Source: CAKZML01 sp041571575 (GTDB lineage Bacteria > Pseudomonadota > Gammaproteobacteria > Steroidobacterales > BM003). Taken from it: 22,903 nt of DNA. Each line of letters starts with the position of its first letter. Position 1 is the stretch's first letter. The stretch is from the NCBI GenBank assembly GCA_041571575.1, contig JBFFTZ010000003.1, positions 1 to 22,903 on the forward strand, in the 5' to 3' direction. Shown piece after piece: positions 14,547 through 22,903 of the stretch. The notes under the pieces were generated by a model. The model saw only the letters and a list, made by a program, of their open reading frames with translations. It ran no database searches and had not been told where the DNA came from. The position numbers and the translations under genes were made by a program.

Positions 14547-14945
14547 ATGAGAATAGGGATGTTTACGCGCGCCGCGATGCTGGCCTTCGGGCTGTTGGTG
14601 GGTACCTCGGTAATGGCGCAGGGCCGGGTGGATTACCTGGAAAATTGCTCTGCATGTCATGGACGATTCGCTGCCGGAGATGGTCCACTCACCGGGGTGC
14701 TTTTGGTGCCCGTTCCAGACTTGCGCCGTCTATCGACATTGTCAGGCGGCAGTTTTCCTGCAGACTACGTGTACCAGGTCATTGATGGCCGCAAGCAATT
14801 CTTAAGTCATGGCGACCGGTTCATGCCGGTATGGGGCAGTGAGTTTTGGTTGCAGGCAGGGGCCGATGAGCAGGCCGAGGCCGCAGTTCGTAAGCGTATC
14901 CTGAACCTGTTGGATTACCTGGTCTCAATCCAGCTGACGGAATGA
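14547..14945 (+). CDS. periplasmic monoheme cytochrome c
   Basis: A 132-aa class I c-type cytochrome. A signal peptide covers about residues 1-24 (ending SVMAQ). The heme-attachment motif CSACH is at 34-38 and is followed by the typical GRFAAGDGPLTG. The probable axial Met lies in RFMPVWG (M93), and a C-terminal helix, LLDYLVSIQ, packs on the heme. It is a soluble electron carrier, possibly feeding the cbb3 oxidase encoded opposite, though that is inference from location. ATG 14547 is preferred to an in-frame TTG at 14496, which would put a long polar stretch before the signal; ATG 14559 is also possible. The gene begins 56 bp after the dipeptidase pseudogene. Its last 31 bp overlap the convergent TauE/SafE-like gene. 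Confidence 0.88.
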   Translation: MRIGMFTRAAMLAFGLLVGTSVMAQGRVDYLENCSACHGRFAAGDGPLTGVLLVPVPDLRRLSTLSGGSFPADYVYQVIDGRKQFLSHGDRFMPVWGSEFWLQAGADEQAEAAVRKRILNLLDYLVSIQLTE

Positions 14946-15676
14946 GTGTCGGTCGGCGCCGGGTATTGCATGCTCATGTGGTGATGGGCGGGTGCCCGGG
15001 AATTACTGACCAGCCCTTTTAGCGGGTAGGCCGCTGTCCATACCCCAAGAATTACCAGCAAGGTACCGCTCAGTCGCCTGACGTTTCGTGAACGGGTAAA
15101 CCGTTGCAATGTTCCTGCGGCAGCGCCTGCAGCCACCATGGCGGGCAGGGTGCCCATGCCAAAGGCCAGCATCAGCAAACCGCCTTCGGTGACTTGCCCG
15201 GTACCAGCGGCGGCCAGCAGCATGGTGTATGTCAGCCCGCAGGGCAACCATCCCCACAGGGCTCCCAGGCCCAGCATGCCGGCAGCGCTGCGCGAGGAAA
15301 GCAGACGCCTCGCGGTGGGCGAAAGCAGTGCCCAGACTCGGGATCCGGCTGTTTCCAGCAGGCTGGGGAGACGCCAGCCCAGGGCAATATTTAGTCCAAT
15401 GAGGATCAGGATTACCCCGGTCAGGCCGCGGGTGATCATGCTCCACAATGGCAGGTCTATGGCGCTACCCAGGGCAAAAGACGCGCCTCCGGCCAGCGCG
15501 CCGGCCAGACCATAGCTGCCGATGCGTCCCAGGTTGTACAGCAAGGCCCAGGATAGCTTGCGAGTATCCTGGCCGGCGCCGATGGCGCCGGCTATACCTC
15601 CACACATACCCATGCAATGTACGCTGCCAAGCAATCCCGCCAGCAAGGCGCCCGCCATCGTGGTGATTTCATTCAT
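14915..15676 (-). CDS. TauE/SafE (UreH-like) membrane protein of the cbb3 cluster
   Basis: A 253-aa polytopic membrane protein with about six or seven helices. TM1 contains GSVHCMGMCGGIAGA (17-31), the HCxGMCGG motif typical of the UreH/TauE-like proteins that end cco assembly clusters. A second conserved segment, GWLPCGLTYTMLLAAAG, carries another potential metal-binding Cys. The role in the family is not settled; transport or handling of copper or another small solute during cbb3 assembly is the usual guess. The C-terminal tail after the last helix has APAHHHMSMQYPAP, a His/Met cluster that could bind copper. The start codon overlaps the ccoS stop by ATGA (15673-15676), so it is coupled to ccoS. 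Confidence 0.87.
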   Translation of the reverse strand: MNEITTMAGALLAGLLGSVHCMGMCGGIAGAIGAGQDTRKLSWALLYNLGRIGSYGLAGALAGGASFALGSAIDLPLWSMITRGLTGVILILIGLNIALGWRLPSLLETAGSRVWALLSPTARRLLSSRSAAGMLGLGALWGWLPCGLTYTMLLAAAGTGQVTEGGLLMLAFGMGTLPAMVAAGAAAGTLQRFTRSRNVRRLSGTLLVILGVWTAAYPLKGLVSNSRAPAHHHMSMQYPAPTDTHSVSWIETR

Positions 15677-15864
15677 TCGCGTTTCCTGTCTTCATCCATG
15701 GCAGACAGTTCGGGGTTGGGGCGAGTGTCGTCATCCAGCAAGATCTTCCAGGCAGGGCTTTCCAGGTCTTCGAACTGGTCGTTGCGTACCGCCCAGAAGA
15801 AGGCGGCAATTCCGATGATCAGCAGCACAAGGCTAAGGGGGATCAGGACCAGCAGTATGCTCAT
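15673..15864 (-). CDS. ccoS: cbb3 oxidase maturation protein CcoS
   Basis: A 63-aa single-pass membrane protein. An N-terminal helix (about 2-25) is followed by the family hallmark QFEDLESPAWKILLDDD (30-46) and a charged tail. CcoS proteins are needed for cofactor (copper/heme) insertion into the cbb3 catalytic subunit. The gene overlaps ccoI upstream (15861-15864) and the TauE/SafE-like gene downstream (15673-15676) by 4 bp each. Confidence 0.93.
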   Translation of the reverse strand: MSILLVLIPLSLVLLIIGIAAFFWAVRNDQFEDLESPAWKILLDDDTRPNPELSAMDEDRKRE

Positions 15865-18341
15865 TCCATGGCCTCACTGGTTTGGCCGCCGGGTTTGCCG
15901 GACACCCTGCTCACCCTGAGTGCGTTCAGGACAACCAGCAGGGAACTGGCGGACATGCCCAGGGCAGCCATCCAGGGCTGAACCAACCCGGCTGCAGCCA
16001 GGGGCAGGGCCGCAAGGTTGTAGCTTATCGCCCAGGCCAGGTTCTGGCGAATAATGGTCATGGTCCGACGAACGGTGTTCATTGCCAGCAACACGGGCCA
16101 CAGACTGTCGGCAAGGAGAATGCTGTCAGCGGTGCTCTGGGCCAGGGCGGCGCCGGAACCCAGGGCCACCGAGACATCAGCGCCGGCAAGCACCGGGGCG
16201 TCATTGATTCCGTCGCCCACCATCATGACCCGGTCGCCCTGTTGCTGACGCAGACGAAGCAAATCAAGCTTCGCCTCGGGTGTCATGTTGGCGTGAACCC
16301 GGGTAATCCCAAGCTCACTGGCCAGGCCATCCGCAGCGCTCTGTCGGTCACCGGTTGCCAATTCGATTTCCATGCCAATGGCGCGCAGTGCCTGGATAAC
16401 CTGCGCGGCTTCGGGTCTGGCCTTGTCATGCAGGGCGATACTGGCCATGGGGCCGCTTTCGTCACCTAGCACTATCCCGCCATCGCCTGGCATCCATTCA
16501 GGGCGGGTCCGTCCGGGATGCAGCTCGGCAACGAAATCCGGATGACCGATCCGCAGGGTGTGTTCGTTGACCTGTCCCTGGACGCCGCGACCGGTAACGA
16601 TCCGTAGGTTGCTTGCAGGGTGCTTGATGTCGATATTCTCAAAAGCCGAAGCAATGGGGTGAGCGCTCTCGTGTTCCAGCGCGGCAGCCAGTGTCAACGC
16701 CTGCTCACGATCCAGGCCGGGGCGGGTATGCACCTGGCCAATGCTGGGCAATCCGTTGGTCAGGGTTCCTGTCTTGTCGAAGATCACCCGGTTGCATTGG
16801 GCCATGGCCTCCACAGTATGGGAGCGGGTGACCAGTACCCCGTTCCTGGCCAGGTGACTGGTTGCCGCGGTCAGCACGGTAGGCGTGGCCAGAGACAGGG
16901 CGCAGGGACAGGTGATCACCAGAACGGACAGGGTGATGGGCAAGGCCAGTTCCGGCGCCCGCAGGAACCAGAACGCCGCCACCAGGCAGGCCACCACCAG
17001 CACAATCACTACGAACCAGGCGGCCACCGTGTTGGCCGCGCGGGCCAGCTGTGGGCGCTCTGCCTGGGCGCGTTCGAGCAGACGGGTAATTCCCGCGATT
17101 ACCGTGTCCTGGCCCACGGCGCTGACTCGAACTCGCAAGGGGTCGGTAACATTCGTACTGCCACCCAACACCGGGTCCTGGATGCCGCGGGCTCGTAACG
17201 TGGACTCGCCGCTGATCAGGGACTCGTCCACGCCGCTGTTTCCCTGGATGACGATGCCATCGCAGGGGAACGAATCGCCGGGCCTGACCAGCACGGTGTC
17301 GCCTATGTGCAATTCGTTGACGCCAATTCTCTCGGTCGCCTCGCCGGTCACCCGCAAAGCGGTGCGCGGAACTGTCCTGGCCAGCGCATCGGCAGTGTCC
17401 CCGGCACGGTGTCGCGCCATCATTTCCAGGTAACGCCCCAGGGACAGGAAGAACACGAACATGGTCACCGAGTCGAAATAGACCTCGCCACTGCCGCTGA
17501 GGCTGTTCCATACGCTCGCCAGATAGGCCACGGCAATCGCCAGGCTTACCGGCACGTCCATACCGGGCCGGCGGCCGCGAAGGTCCAGCAGGGCCCCCTT
17601 GAAAAACGGGGCGCCTGCGTAAAAGGCCACGGGTGTAGCGACCAACAGGCTTACCAGGCGCAGGAACTCGCGAATCCAGGGATCCATGCCCTGGAAGGCG
17701 CCGGCGTACAACGAGACCGCAAAGGTCATCACCTGCATCATGCCGAGTCCGGCCACCGCCAGTCTGCGTAATGCCTGATGCCGTTCTCCGCGCTGGGCTT
17801 TTTCCCAGTCCCCTGAGCCGGCGGCGTGAGGTCGGTAACCCAGCCACGCGATGCGGGCAAAAATATGTGCCGGGCTGGTCAGGGCGGGATCGAAGCGCAC
17901 CAGGGCGCGACCAGTGGAGGGGTTGATCTCGGCGCTGTGGACTCCGTTTAGTCCAAGCAGCGTGCGCTCGATAAGCCAGCTACAGGCCGCGCAGCGCAAT
18001 CCTTCAACCAGTATTGACGCTTCATCCAGCCCGCCGGGAAGACTCACCACAAAAGTGGTTCGCAGTTGCTCCCGGTCATATACCGCCCAGCTGTCTTCCA
18101 GTTCCTCGGGTCGCGGACCGGGCTGATCCCGAAAACGGTAGAACTCTTCCAGGCTGGCATCGGAAATCAGCTGGGCAACCGCCTGGCAGCCACGGCAACA
18201 CATGGGCTGCTCCACCCCGGACACACTTGCAAACAACGGTGTCCCCGTGGGCAGGGCTTCGCCGCAATGGAAGCAGGGATCGCCGGGCGAGTAACGCGTC
18301 CCGGTGGCTCCCGGCTCATGGTTGTCTGGGCCGGACTGCAT
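15861..18341 (-). CDS. ccoI: copper-transporting P1B-type ATPase CcoI
   Basis: Moves copper across the inner membrane for cbb3 oxidase assembly (CopA2/FixI class). The 826 aa contain an N-terminal Cys-rich region with CFHC (23-26) and CCRGC (48-52), then an HMA domain with CAAC (117-120), eight predicted helices, the actuator motif ISGES (376-380), the copper-site CPC (478-480) in TM6, the phosphorylation motif DKTGT (D522) and the hinge GDGINDAPVLAGADVSVAL. The paired Cys motifs before the HMA domain are typical of CcoI rather than of detoxifying CopA. ATG 18341 has only a distant GAGG, about 13 nt away, so a later start is possible but would erode the first Cys pair. It lies 21 bp after ccoH and overlaps ccoS by ATGA. 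Confidence 0.95.
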   Translation of the reverse strand: MQSGPDNHEPGATGTRYSPGDPCFHCGEALPTGTPLFASVSGVEQPMCCRGCQAVAQLISDASLEEFYRFRDQPGPRPEELEDSWAVYDREQLRTTFVVSLPGGLDEASILVEGLRCAACSWLIERTLLGLNGVHSAEINPSTGRALVRFDPALTSPAHIFARIAWLGYRPHAAGSGDWEKAQRGERHQALRRLAVAGLGMMQVMTFAVSLYAGAFQGMDPWIREFLRLVSLLVATPVAFYAGAPFFKGALLDLRGRRPGMDVPVSLAIAVAYLASVWNSLSGSGEVYFDSVTMFVFFLSLGRYLEMMARHRAGDTADALARTVPRTALRVTGEATERIGVNELHIGDTVLVRPGDSFPCDGIVIQGNSGVDESLISGESTLRARGIQDPVLGGSTNVTDPLRVRVSAVGQDTVIAGITRLLERAQAERPQLARAANTVAAWFVVIVLVVACLVAAFWFLRAPELALPITLSVLVITCPCALSLATPTVLTAATSHLARNGVLVTRSHTVEAMAQCNRVIFDKTGTLTNGLPSIGQVHTRPGLDREQALTLAAALEHESAHPIASAFENIDIKHPASNLRIVTGRGVQGQVNEHTLRIGHPDFVAELHPGRTRPEWMPGDGGIVLGDESGPMASIALHDKARPEAAQVIQALRAIGMEIELATGDRQSAADGLASELGITRVHANMTPEAKLDLLRLRQQQGDRVMMVGDGINDAPVLAGADVSVALGSGAALAQSTADSILLADSLWPVLLAMNTVRRTMTIIRQNLAWAISYNLAALPLAAAGLVQPWMAALGMSASSLLVVLNALRVSRVSGKPGGQTSEAME

Positions 18342-18362
18342 GGATTATGAATGGCCTCGTTG

Positions 18363-18863
18363 TCAGTTCTGGCTGCGGGGCCCGAGCATCACGATGGTGG
18401 AGTCGGCATGCATTTGACCGGAAAGTCGCCACTTTCCGTCCGCCGGTTCCAGTTGCACATAGTAGCGGGCCTGGCGGATCGGCAGTACGCCCACGTACAC
18501 GTCGCCCTCGGCCAGCAGGATGATTCGCTGGTCTCGTTCCGACAGGGTGGGGTGCGAGAGTTTCAGCACCAGGTTCTCCGGCGCCTGTTCCAGGCTGCCG
18601 GTCAGAGTCAGGGTCAGCACCGGGGCCTCTCCCGCGCCCACGGTCAGTCCCGCTTCCAGGTTCAGTGCCCGGGCTTGTTCATCCAGTTCATAGCTTTTCC
18701 GCGTGGCCAGGCCAATCTTCTTGTAGTCGTCCACTACCAGTGCCGGCGGGGCGGAGGCGGCCAGGTAAACCGTGTAAAGACTTGCGCACACCGCGACGGC
18801 CGGTAGTGCGATCAGAAACCAGGGCCAGAACTGGCGGTACCAGGGCTGTAAGTCGTTTGACAT
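18363..18863 (-). CDS. ccoH: cbb3 assembly protein CcoH (FixH family)
   Basis: A 166-aa protein with one N-terminal membrane anchor (about 14-34, FWPWFLIALPAVAVCASLYT) and a periplasmic beta-rich domain, the normal FixH/CcoH form. DDYKKIGLA just after the anchor is a family-like feature. CcoH is a small partner that stabilises the assembling oxidase. It lies 14 bp downstream of ccoG and 21 bp upstream of ccoI in one direction, fitting the standard GHIS order. Confidence 0.9.
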   Translation of the reverse strand: MSNDLQPWYRQFWPWFLIALPAVAVCASLYTVYLAASAPPALVVDDYKKIGLATRKSYELDEQARALNLEAGLTVGAGEAPVLTLTLTGSLEQAPENLVLKLSHPTLSERDQRIILLAEGDVYVGVLPIRQARYYVQLEPADGKWRLSGQMHADSTIVMLGPRSQN

Positions 18864-18877
18864 GTAATTCTCGGAAG

Positions 18878-20272
18878 CTAGCGGCTAGGGGCCGGGCCGA
18901 TAAAGCGTGCAGGTTCCACGATTTTCAGATCAGCCTGGTCCAATGCCTGGAGTGTCAGGGTTATTGTAGCGCCGGATTCGTTCATGCCGTTCTCCGGTAC
19001 CCTTACCCGGGCGGCCAGAGTGGCCACCTCGCCCGACTCTACCAGGATCTCTTTATCATCCAGGTCCAGGTGTATTCCCGCCAGGCCGCTGACTTCCAGC
19101 GAATAGCGGTGGGCCCTGGTATCCATGTTCATCACTTTCAATGTGTAGACGTTCTCTATAAGTCCTTGGTTGGTCATACGATACAGTGCGTTGCGGTCGC
19201 GAATAATGTCCAGGAGCAAGGGCGTACGATTACTGATGGCATAGCCGAAACCCACCAGCAGCGCCAGCAGCAGGCTTGCGTAGATCAACACCCTGGGGCG
19301 TAACACCTTGGTGCGCTTGTTCTCCAGCGCATTTTCGGTGGTGTAGCGAACCAGGCCCCGGGGATAGCCAACCTTGTCCATGACCTGGTCACAGGCATCA
19401 ATGCAGGCAGCACAGGCGATGCAATCAATTTGCAAGCCGTCACGGATATCGATTCCCGTGGGACATACCTGCACGCACAGGGTGCAGTCTATGCAGTCAC
19501 CCAGCCCCTTGGCCGTGTAGTCGGTGCCGCGCTTGCGACTGCCCCGGGTTTCACCCCGTTGCGTGTCATACGAGATAACCAGCGTGTCCCGGTCGAACAT
19601 CGCGCTCTGGAAGCGCGCATAGGGGCACATGTATTTGCATACCTGCTCGCGCATGTAACCGGCGTTGCCGTAGGTGGCAAAGCTGTAAAAAATAATCCAG
19701 AAGGTTTCCCAGGGACCCAGTTCCAGTGTCATCAATCGGGCGCCCAGTTCGGTGACCGGGGTGAAGAAACCGACAAAGGTGAAGCCGGTCCAGGCGGAGA
19801 AGGTGATCCACAGGAACTGCTTACTGGTCTTGCGCAGAATCTTTTCACGTCCCCAGGGGGCCTTATCCAGTTTCATACGCTGGCGGCGGTCACCCTCTGT
19901 CCAGTGTTCCATCCACAGGAAGACTTCGGTCCATACCGTCTGGGGGCAGGCATATCCGCACCACAGGCGTCCGGCCAGGGCGGTGACGAAGAACAGTGAT
20001 ACCGCCGCGATGATCAACAGGCCCGCCATCAGGTAAAAGTCCTGTGGCCAGAATGTCAGGTTGAAGATGTGAAATTTTCTGGCCGGAAGGTCGAACAGCA
20101 GGGCTTGCCGGTCTCCCCAGTTAACCCAGGGCAGCACGTAGTACAACCCGAGCAAGGCAAAGACCGCCAGGGTACGCAGTCTCTGGAATCTTCCCTTTAT
20201 TTCCCTGGGATAGATTTTTTGGCGAGCTTCGTAATAACTGGTTGCACCCTGGGGTGCGGCGTCAGTTTTCAT
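18878..20272 (-). CDS. ccoG: cbb3 accessory iron-sulfur protein CcoG
   Basis: A 464-aa membrane ferredoxin-like protein, a Cu(II) reductase in characterised relatives. N-terminal helices lie at about 32-50 and 78-100. The Cys-rich loop WCGYACPQTVW (104-114) comes next, then a third helix pair. CKYMCPYARFQSAMFD (212-227) follows. There are two [4Fe-4S] motifs: CIDCTLCVQVCP (C260, C263, C266, C270) and CIACAACIDACD (C284, C287, C290, C294). A further helix at about 328-348 precedes a C-terminal Ig-like periplasmic domain. It probably reduces copper for uptake by CcoI. The gene follows the small membrane protein gene after 12 bp. Confidence 0.94.
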   Translation of the reverse strand: MKTDAAPQGATSYYEARQKIYPREIKGRFQRLRTLAVFALLGLYYVLPWVNWGDRQALLFDLPARKFHIFNLTFWPQDFYLMAGLLIIAAVSLFFVTALAGRLWCGYACPQTVWTEVFLWMEHWTEGDRRQRMKLDKAPWGREKILRKTSKQFLWITFSAWTGFTFVGFFTPVTELGARLMTLELGPWETFWIIFYSFATYGNAGYMREQVCKYMCPYARFQSAMFDRDTLVISYDTQRGETRGSRKRGTDYTAKGLGDCIDCTLCVQVCPTGIDIRDGLQIDCIACAACIDACDQVMDKVGYPRGLVRYTTENALENKRTKVLRPRVLIYASLLLALLVGFGYAISNRTPLLLDIIRDRNALYRMTNQGLIENVYTLKVMNMDTRAHRYSLEVSGLAGIHLDLDDKEILVESGEVATLAARVRVPENGMNESGATITLTLQALDQADLKIVEPARFIGPAPSR

Positions 20273-20284
20273 CCTTGATGTTTC

Positions 20285-20587
20285 CTAGTCCCTCGTGAGA
20301 GGTGTGCCGCTGCGTGTCAGGAATATGCTCAGTGCGCTGGAAAAAGCGGCGATTCCCCAGAAAAAGAAAAATCCCAGGGCATAGCCTGTCATCCTGCTCA
20401 GGTCCCAGCTTGGAAAGGTTGCGTCCTGCAGCACCAGCGGGTCTATGAATGCAAAGAAAAGCATGGTGGCCACCGATCCGGTCAGGAACGATGGCCACGC
20501 GACAGCAGCTATATCCTGGGCTCGCTGGCTCCAGGGCTTGCCAGTGGGTTCGAGCTCCGGATTGTCATTACTCGGAGTCTGACCCAC
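20285..20587 (-). CDS. unnamed two-TM protein between ccoP and ccoG
   Basis: I do not recognise a named family. The chosen start is GTG 20587-20585 because GGGAGG (20593-20598 on the opposite strand) lies five bases upstream. This gives 100 aa and a 20-bp overlap with the end of ccoP. The frame is open further upstream, to an ATG at 20650, but those residues mirror ccoP coding sequence. Residues 1-26 are polar and Asn/Pro-rich. Hydrophobic helices lie at about 27-48 (VAWPSFLTGSVATMLFFAFI) and 66-90 (TGYALGFFFFWGIAAFSSAL), and a short polar tail ends in LTRD. Its place inside the operon, translationally linked to ccoP and 12 bp before ccoG, suggests a cbb3 assembly or stability role. It is not CcoQ, which is separately present. 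Confidence 0.78.
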   Translation of the reverse strand: MGQTPSNDNPELEPTGKPWSQRAQDIAAVAWPSFLTGSVATMLFFAFIDPLVLQDATFPSWDLSRMTGYALGFFFFWGIAAFSSALSIFLTRSGTPLTRD

Positions 20588-21473
20588 GCTCGCCTCCCCC
20601 GGACAGGCTGTAAACATAGGCTGCCAGGACATGTGCACGATCTTCTCCAAGAATTTCTCCCTGGGCCGGCATACGGTTGTTCAAGCCGTTGGTGATGGTC
20701 TGTGCGATGCCCTCTCTTGAGCCAGAATGAAGCCAGGTGTCATTGGTCAGGTTTGGAGCGCCCAGCGCCTGGTTGCCCTTGCCCTGGGGCCCGTGACAGG
20801 CGGCGCAGAACATGGCGAACTTCTGGGCGCCTTCAGCGGCCAGGGTCGCATCGTGTTCGCGACCATTCATGCTGAGTACATATTCCGTGGCCTGGGCGAC
20901 CCCTTCCTCACCCAGGGCAGGGCCCCAGGCAGGCATGACGCCATTGCGACCCATGATGATGGAGAGCTTGATGGTGGAAGGATCGCCGCCATACAGCCAA
21001 TCGCCGTCGGTGAGGTTCGGGAAGCTGCGAGCGCCGCGTCCGTCAGAACCGTGGCACATGGCGCAGTTGTTTACGAACAGGTTCCTGCCGGCGCGCAGTG
21101 CATCGGGATCCCTGGAAAGCTCCTCGATGTCGGTGGCGGCAAACTTGGCGAACAGCGCACCGTAGCGCTCTTCTGCTGCGGCAATCTCCGCATCGTATTG
21201 GCCCGCAGCGGTCCAGCCCGAGGTGCCCTTGAACAGCCCCATGCCCGGGAAGACGATTAAATAGGCCACCGCGAAGGCGATGCTCAGGTAGAACGTCCAC
21301 AGCCACCAGCGCGGCAGGGGATTGTTATATTCCTTCAGGTCGCCATCCCACACGTGTCCGGTGGTGTCTTCCTCACCGGGTGCTTTCTTGCTGGTCCAGC
21401 GAATTAGCCACAGACAGCCAAGGATATTGACGACGGTAATGATGCTGATAAACCAGCCCCAGAAGTTACTCAT
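20568..21473 (-). CDS. ccoP: cbb3 oxidase diheme cytochrome c subunit CcoP
   Basis: A 301-aa membrane-anchored subunit that passes electrons to CcoO/CcoN. FixP_N-type N-terminus: TM1 (about 5-25), the conserved GHVWDGDLKEYNNPLPRWW (39-57), then TM2 (about 58-76). Two c-type heme domains follow, with CAMCH (137-141; axial Met in VMPAWG, M180) and CAACH (223-227; axial Met in NRMPAQ, M268). The start ATG overlaps the ccoQ stop (ATGA, 21470-21473). The C-terminus overlaps the start of the small two-TM gene. All expected ligands are present. Confidence 0.96.
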   Translation of the reverse strand: MSNFWGWFISIITVVNILGCLWLIRWTSKKAPGEEDTTGHVWDGDLKEYNNPLPRWWLWTFYLSIAFAVAYLIVFPGMGLFKGTSGWTAAGQYDAEIAAAEERYGALFAKFAATDIEELSRDPDALRAGRNLFVNNCAMCHGSDGRGARSFPNLTDGDWLYGGDPSTIKLSIIMGRNGVMPAWGPALGEEGVAQATEYVLSMNGREHDATLAAEGAQKFAMFCAACHGPQGKGNQALGAPNLTNDTWLHSGSREGIAQTITNGLNNRMPAQGEILGEDRAHVLAAYVYSLSGGGERGSDSE

Positions 21474-21640
21474 TTGGCTAAGCCCCCTGTTCCGGTTTCT
21501 TGTTCTTCATCTTCGAGCGGCAGCATCGCTGCTTCGTCGAAGTCAGGTTTACGTTTAGAGCTCCATGCCCACACGACGATGCCCAGGAAGAGCAAGATCA
21601 ATACTGCGGTCATAAGTCCGCGGAAAGTATTCATGTCCAT
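21470..21640 (-). CDS. ccoQ: cbb3 oxidase small subunit CcoQ
   Basis: A short 56-aa frame reading MDMNTFRGLMTAVLILLFLG at the start. One helix (about 8-26) is followed by WAWSSKRKPDFDEAAMLPLE, the classic CcoQ/FixQ pattern of a single TM segment, a basic stretch and an acidic FDEAA-type motif. CcoQ stabilises the interaction of CcoP with the CcoNO core. ATG 21640 has GAGGT eight nt upstream; ATG 21634 (third codon) is a possible alternative. The stop overlaps the ccoP ATG by ATGA, and ccoO ends 6 bp upstream. Confidence 0.93.
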   Translation of the reverse strand: MDMNTFRGLMTAVLILLFLGIVVWAWSSKRKPDFDEAAMLPLEDEEQETGTGGLAK

Positions 21641-21646
21641 GACGAA

Positions 21647-22261
21647 TTACCTCGTGCCGCGGATTGATGTGCCCAAGCCCTGCAAGTAGGCGATAAGCGC
21701 CTGCATTTCGGTCTTGCCATCCACCTGTCCGGCTGCGGCAGCGATCTCCTCATCGCTGTACGGAACACCCAAGGTCTGCATGGCGCGCATTTTGTCAGCA
21801 GTCTTCTTGGAGTTGATAGTGGCCTCGGCCAGCCACGAATAGCTGGGCATGTTGGACTCGGGAACCACATCGCGGGGATTCATCAGGTGTACGCGATGCC
21901 ATTCGTCGGAATAGCGGCCGCCTACCCGGGCAAGGTCGGGTCCGGTGCGCTTTGATCCGAACTGGAAGGGATGGTCGTACACCGATTCCCCGGCCAGGGA
22001 GTAATGCCCATAGCGTTCTGTTTCTGAACGGAAGGGACGAATCATCTGGGAATGGCAGCCGTAACAACCCTCCCTGATGAAGATGTCGCGTCCTTCGAGT
22101 TCCAGTGCGCTATAGGGTGTGACACCCGGAGCGGGTTCATTAATCTCCGCGGAGAAAAACAGGGGGACGATCTCGACCAGTCCGCCAAAGCTGATAACGA
22201 TTGCTACCAGGACGCCGAGGAGACCGACATTTTTTTCTACTACTTCATGTGAATGTGCCAT
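21647..22261 (-). CDS. ccoO: cbb3 oxidase monoheme cytochrome c subunit CcoO
   Basis: A 204-aa membrane-anchored cytochrome c. An N-terminal helix (about 12-36) is followed by the family motif EGCYGCHSQMIRPF, with heme Cys66/Cys69 and His70, the RYGHYSLAGESVYDHPFQFG block (83-102), the KRTGPDLARVGGRYSDEWH segment and the axial Met candidate in ESNMPSYSWL (M138). It hands electrons to the CcoN active site. It lies 14 bp after ccoN and 6 bp before ccoQ, in the standard NOQP order. Confidence 0.96.
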   Translation of the reverse strand: MAHSHEVVEKNVGLLGVLVAIVISFGGLVEIVPLFFSAEINEPAPGVTPYSALELEGRDIFIREGCYGCHSQMIRPFRSETERYGHYSLAGESVYDHPFQFGSKRTGPDLARVGGRYSDEWHRVHLMNPRDVVPESNMPSYSWLAEATINSKKTADKMRAMQTLGVPYSDEEIAAAAGQVDGKTEMQALIAYLQGLGTSIRGTR

Positions 22262-22275
22262 GTCTGATCATCTCC

Positions 22276-22903
<628 letters not shown>

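Noticed and set aside
16705..17847. 380-aa open frame on the minus strand
   Set aside because: It lies wholly inside ccoI in another frame. Its composition (Arg/Gly/Pro-rich) is typical of a shadow in GC-rich DNA, and the ccoI frame has all P-type ATPase motifs.
20588..20650. Longer N-terminus (from ATG 20650) for the small cbb3-operon protein
   Set aside because: The added residues overlap ccoP coding sequence by a further 63 bp, and the strong GGGAGG points to GTG 20587.

Overview
The window looks like chromosomal DNA of a free-living, aerobic or microaerobic gammaproteobacterium. The evidence is a gammaproteobacterial-type gshA, a complete cbb3 oxidase assembly cluster in the ccoNOQP-GHIS order, an HAE1-type RND pump and a HAMP-PAS-GGDEF-EAL regulator. 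A marine relative of the Cellvibrionales/Halieaceae group is a guess from the overall flavour, not something I could test. I see no tRNA, rRNA, insertion sequence, phage gene or CRISPR array.

Region 1 (1-6085): pgi (+) converges on and overlaps by 12 bp a membrane-bound c-di-GMP regulator (-). A small DoxX-like membrane protein (+) follows. The gap after it, about 4713-5019, holds a near-consensus sigma-54 promoter about 125 nt upstream of a Rho-independent terminator on the same strand, with no open frame between. This is best read as an undescribed sigma-54-dependent small RNA with two C-rich loops. A secreted protein of unknown function (-) converges on it, its stop codon lying in the terminator T-tract.

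Region 2 (6086-13489): gshA (+, GTG start) converges on a four-gene minus-strand operon: sulfotransferase-like protein, class IV PLP aminotransferase (IlvE-like), RND adaptor, RND pump. All three junctions are 4-bp ATGA overlaps, so two metabolic enzymes are translationally coupled to a drug-type efflux pump. This is the second candidate for an undescribed system, for example synthesis or modification of an amino-acid-derived compound with dedicated export.

Region 3 (13490-14945): a badly decayed M19 dipeptidase lipoprotein pseudogene (two frameshifts, one internal deletion, two stops, a lost metal ligand), then a small intact monoheme cytochrome c.

Region 4 (14915-22903, all minus): the cbb3 oxidase operon, cut at the right edge inside ccoN. 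Transcription order is ccoN, ccoO, ccoQ, ccoP, an unnamed two-TM small protein, ccoG, ccoH, ccoI, ccoS and a TauE/SafE(UreH)-like membrane protein. The structural subunits and the copper import/assembly machinery are packed with overlaps or very short gaps and are probably one or two transcripts. The regulatory region upstream of ccoN, where an FNR/Anr box would be expected, lies outside the window.
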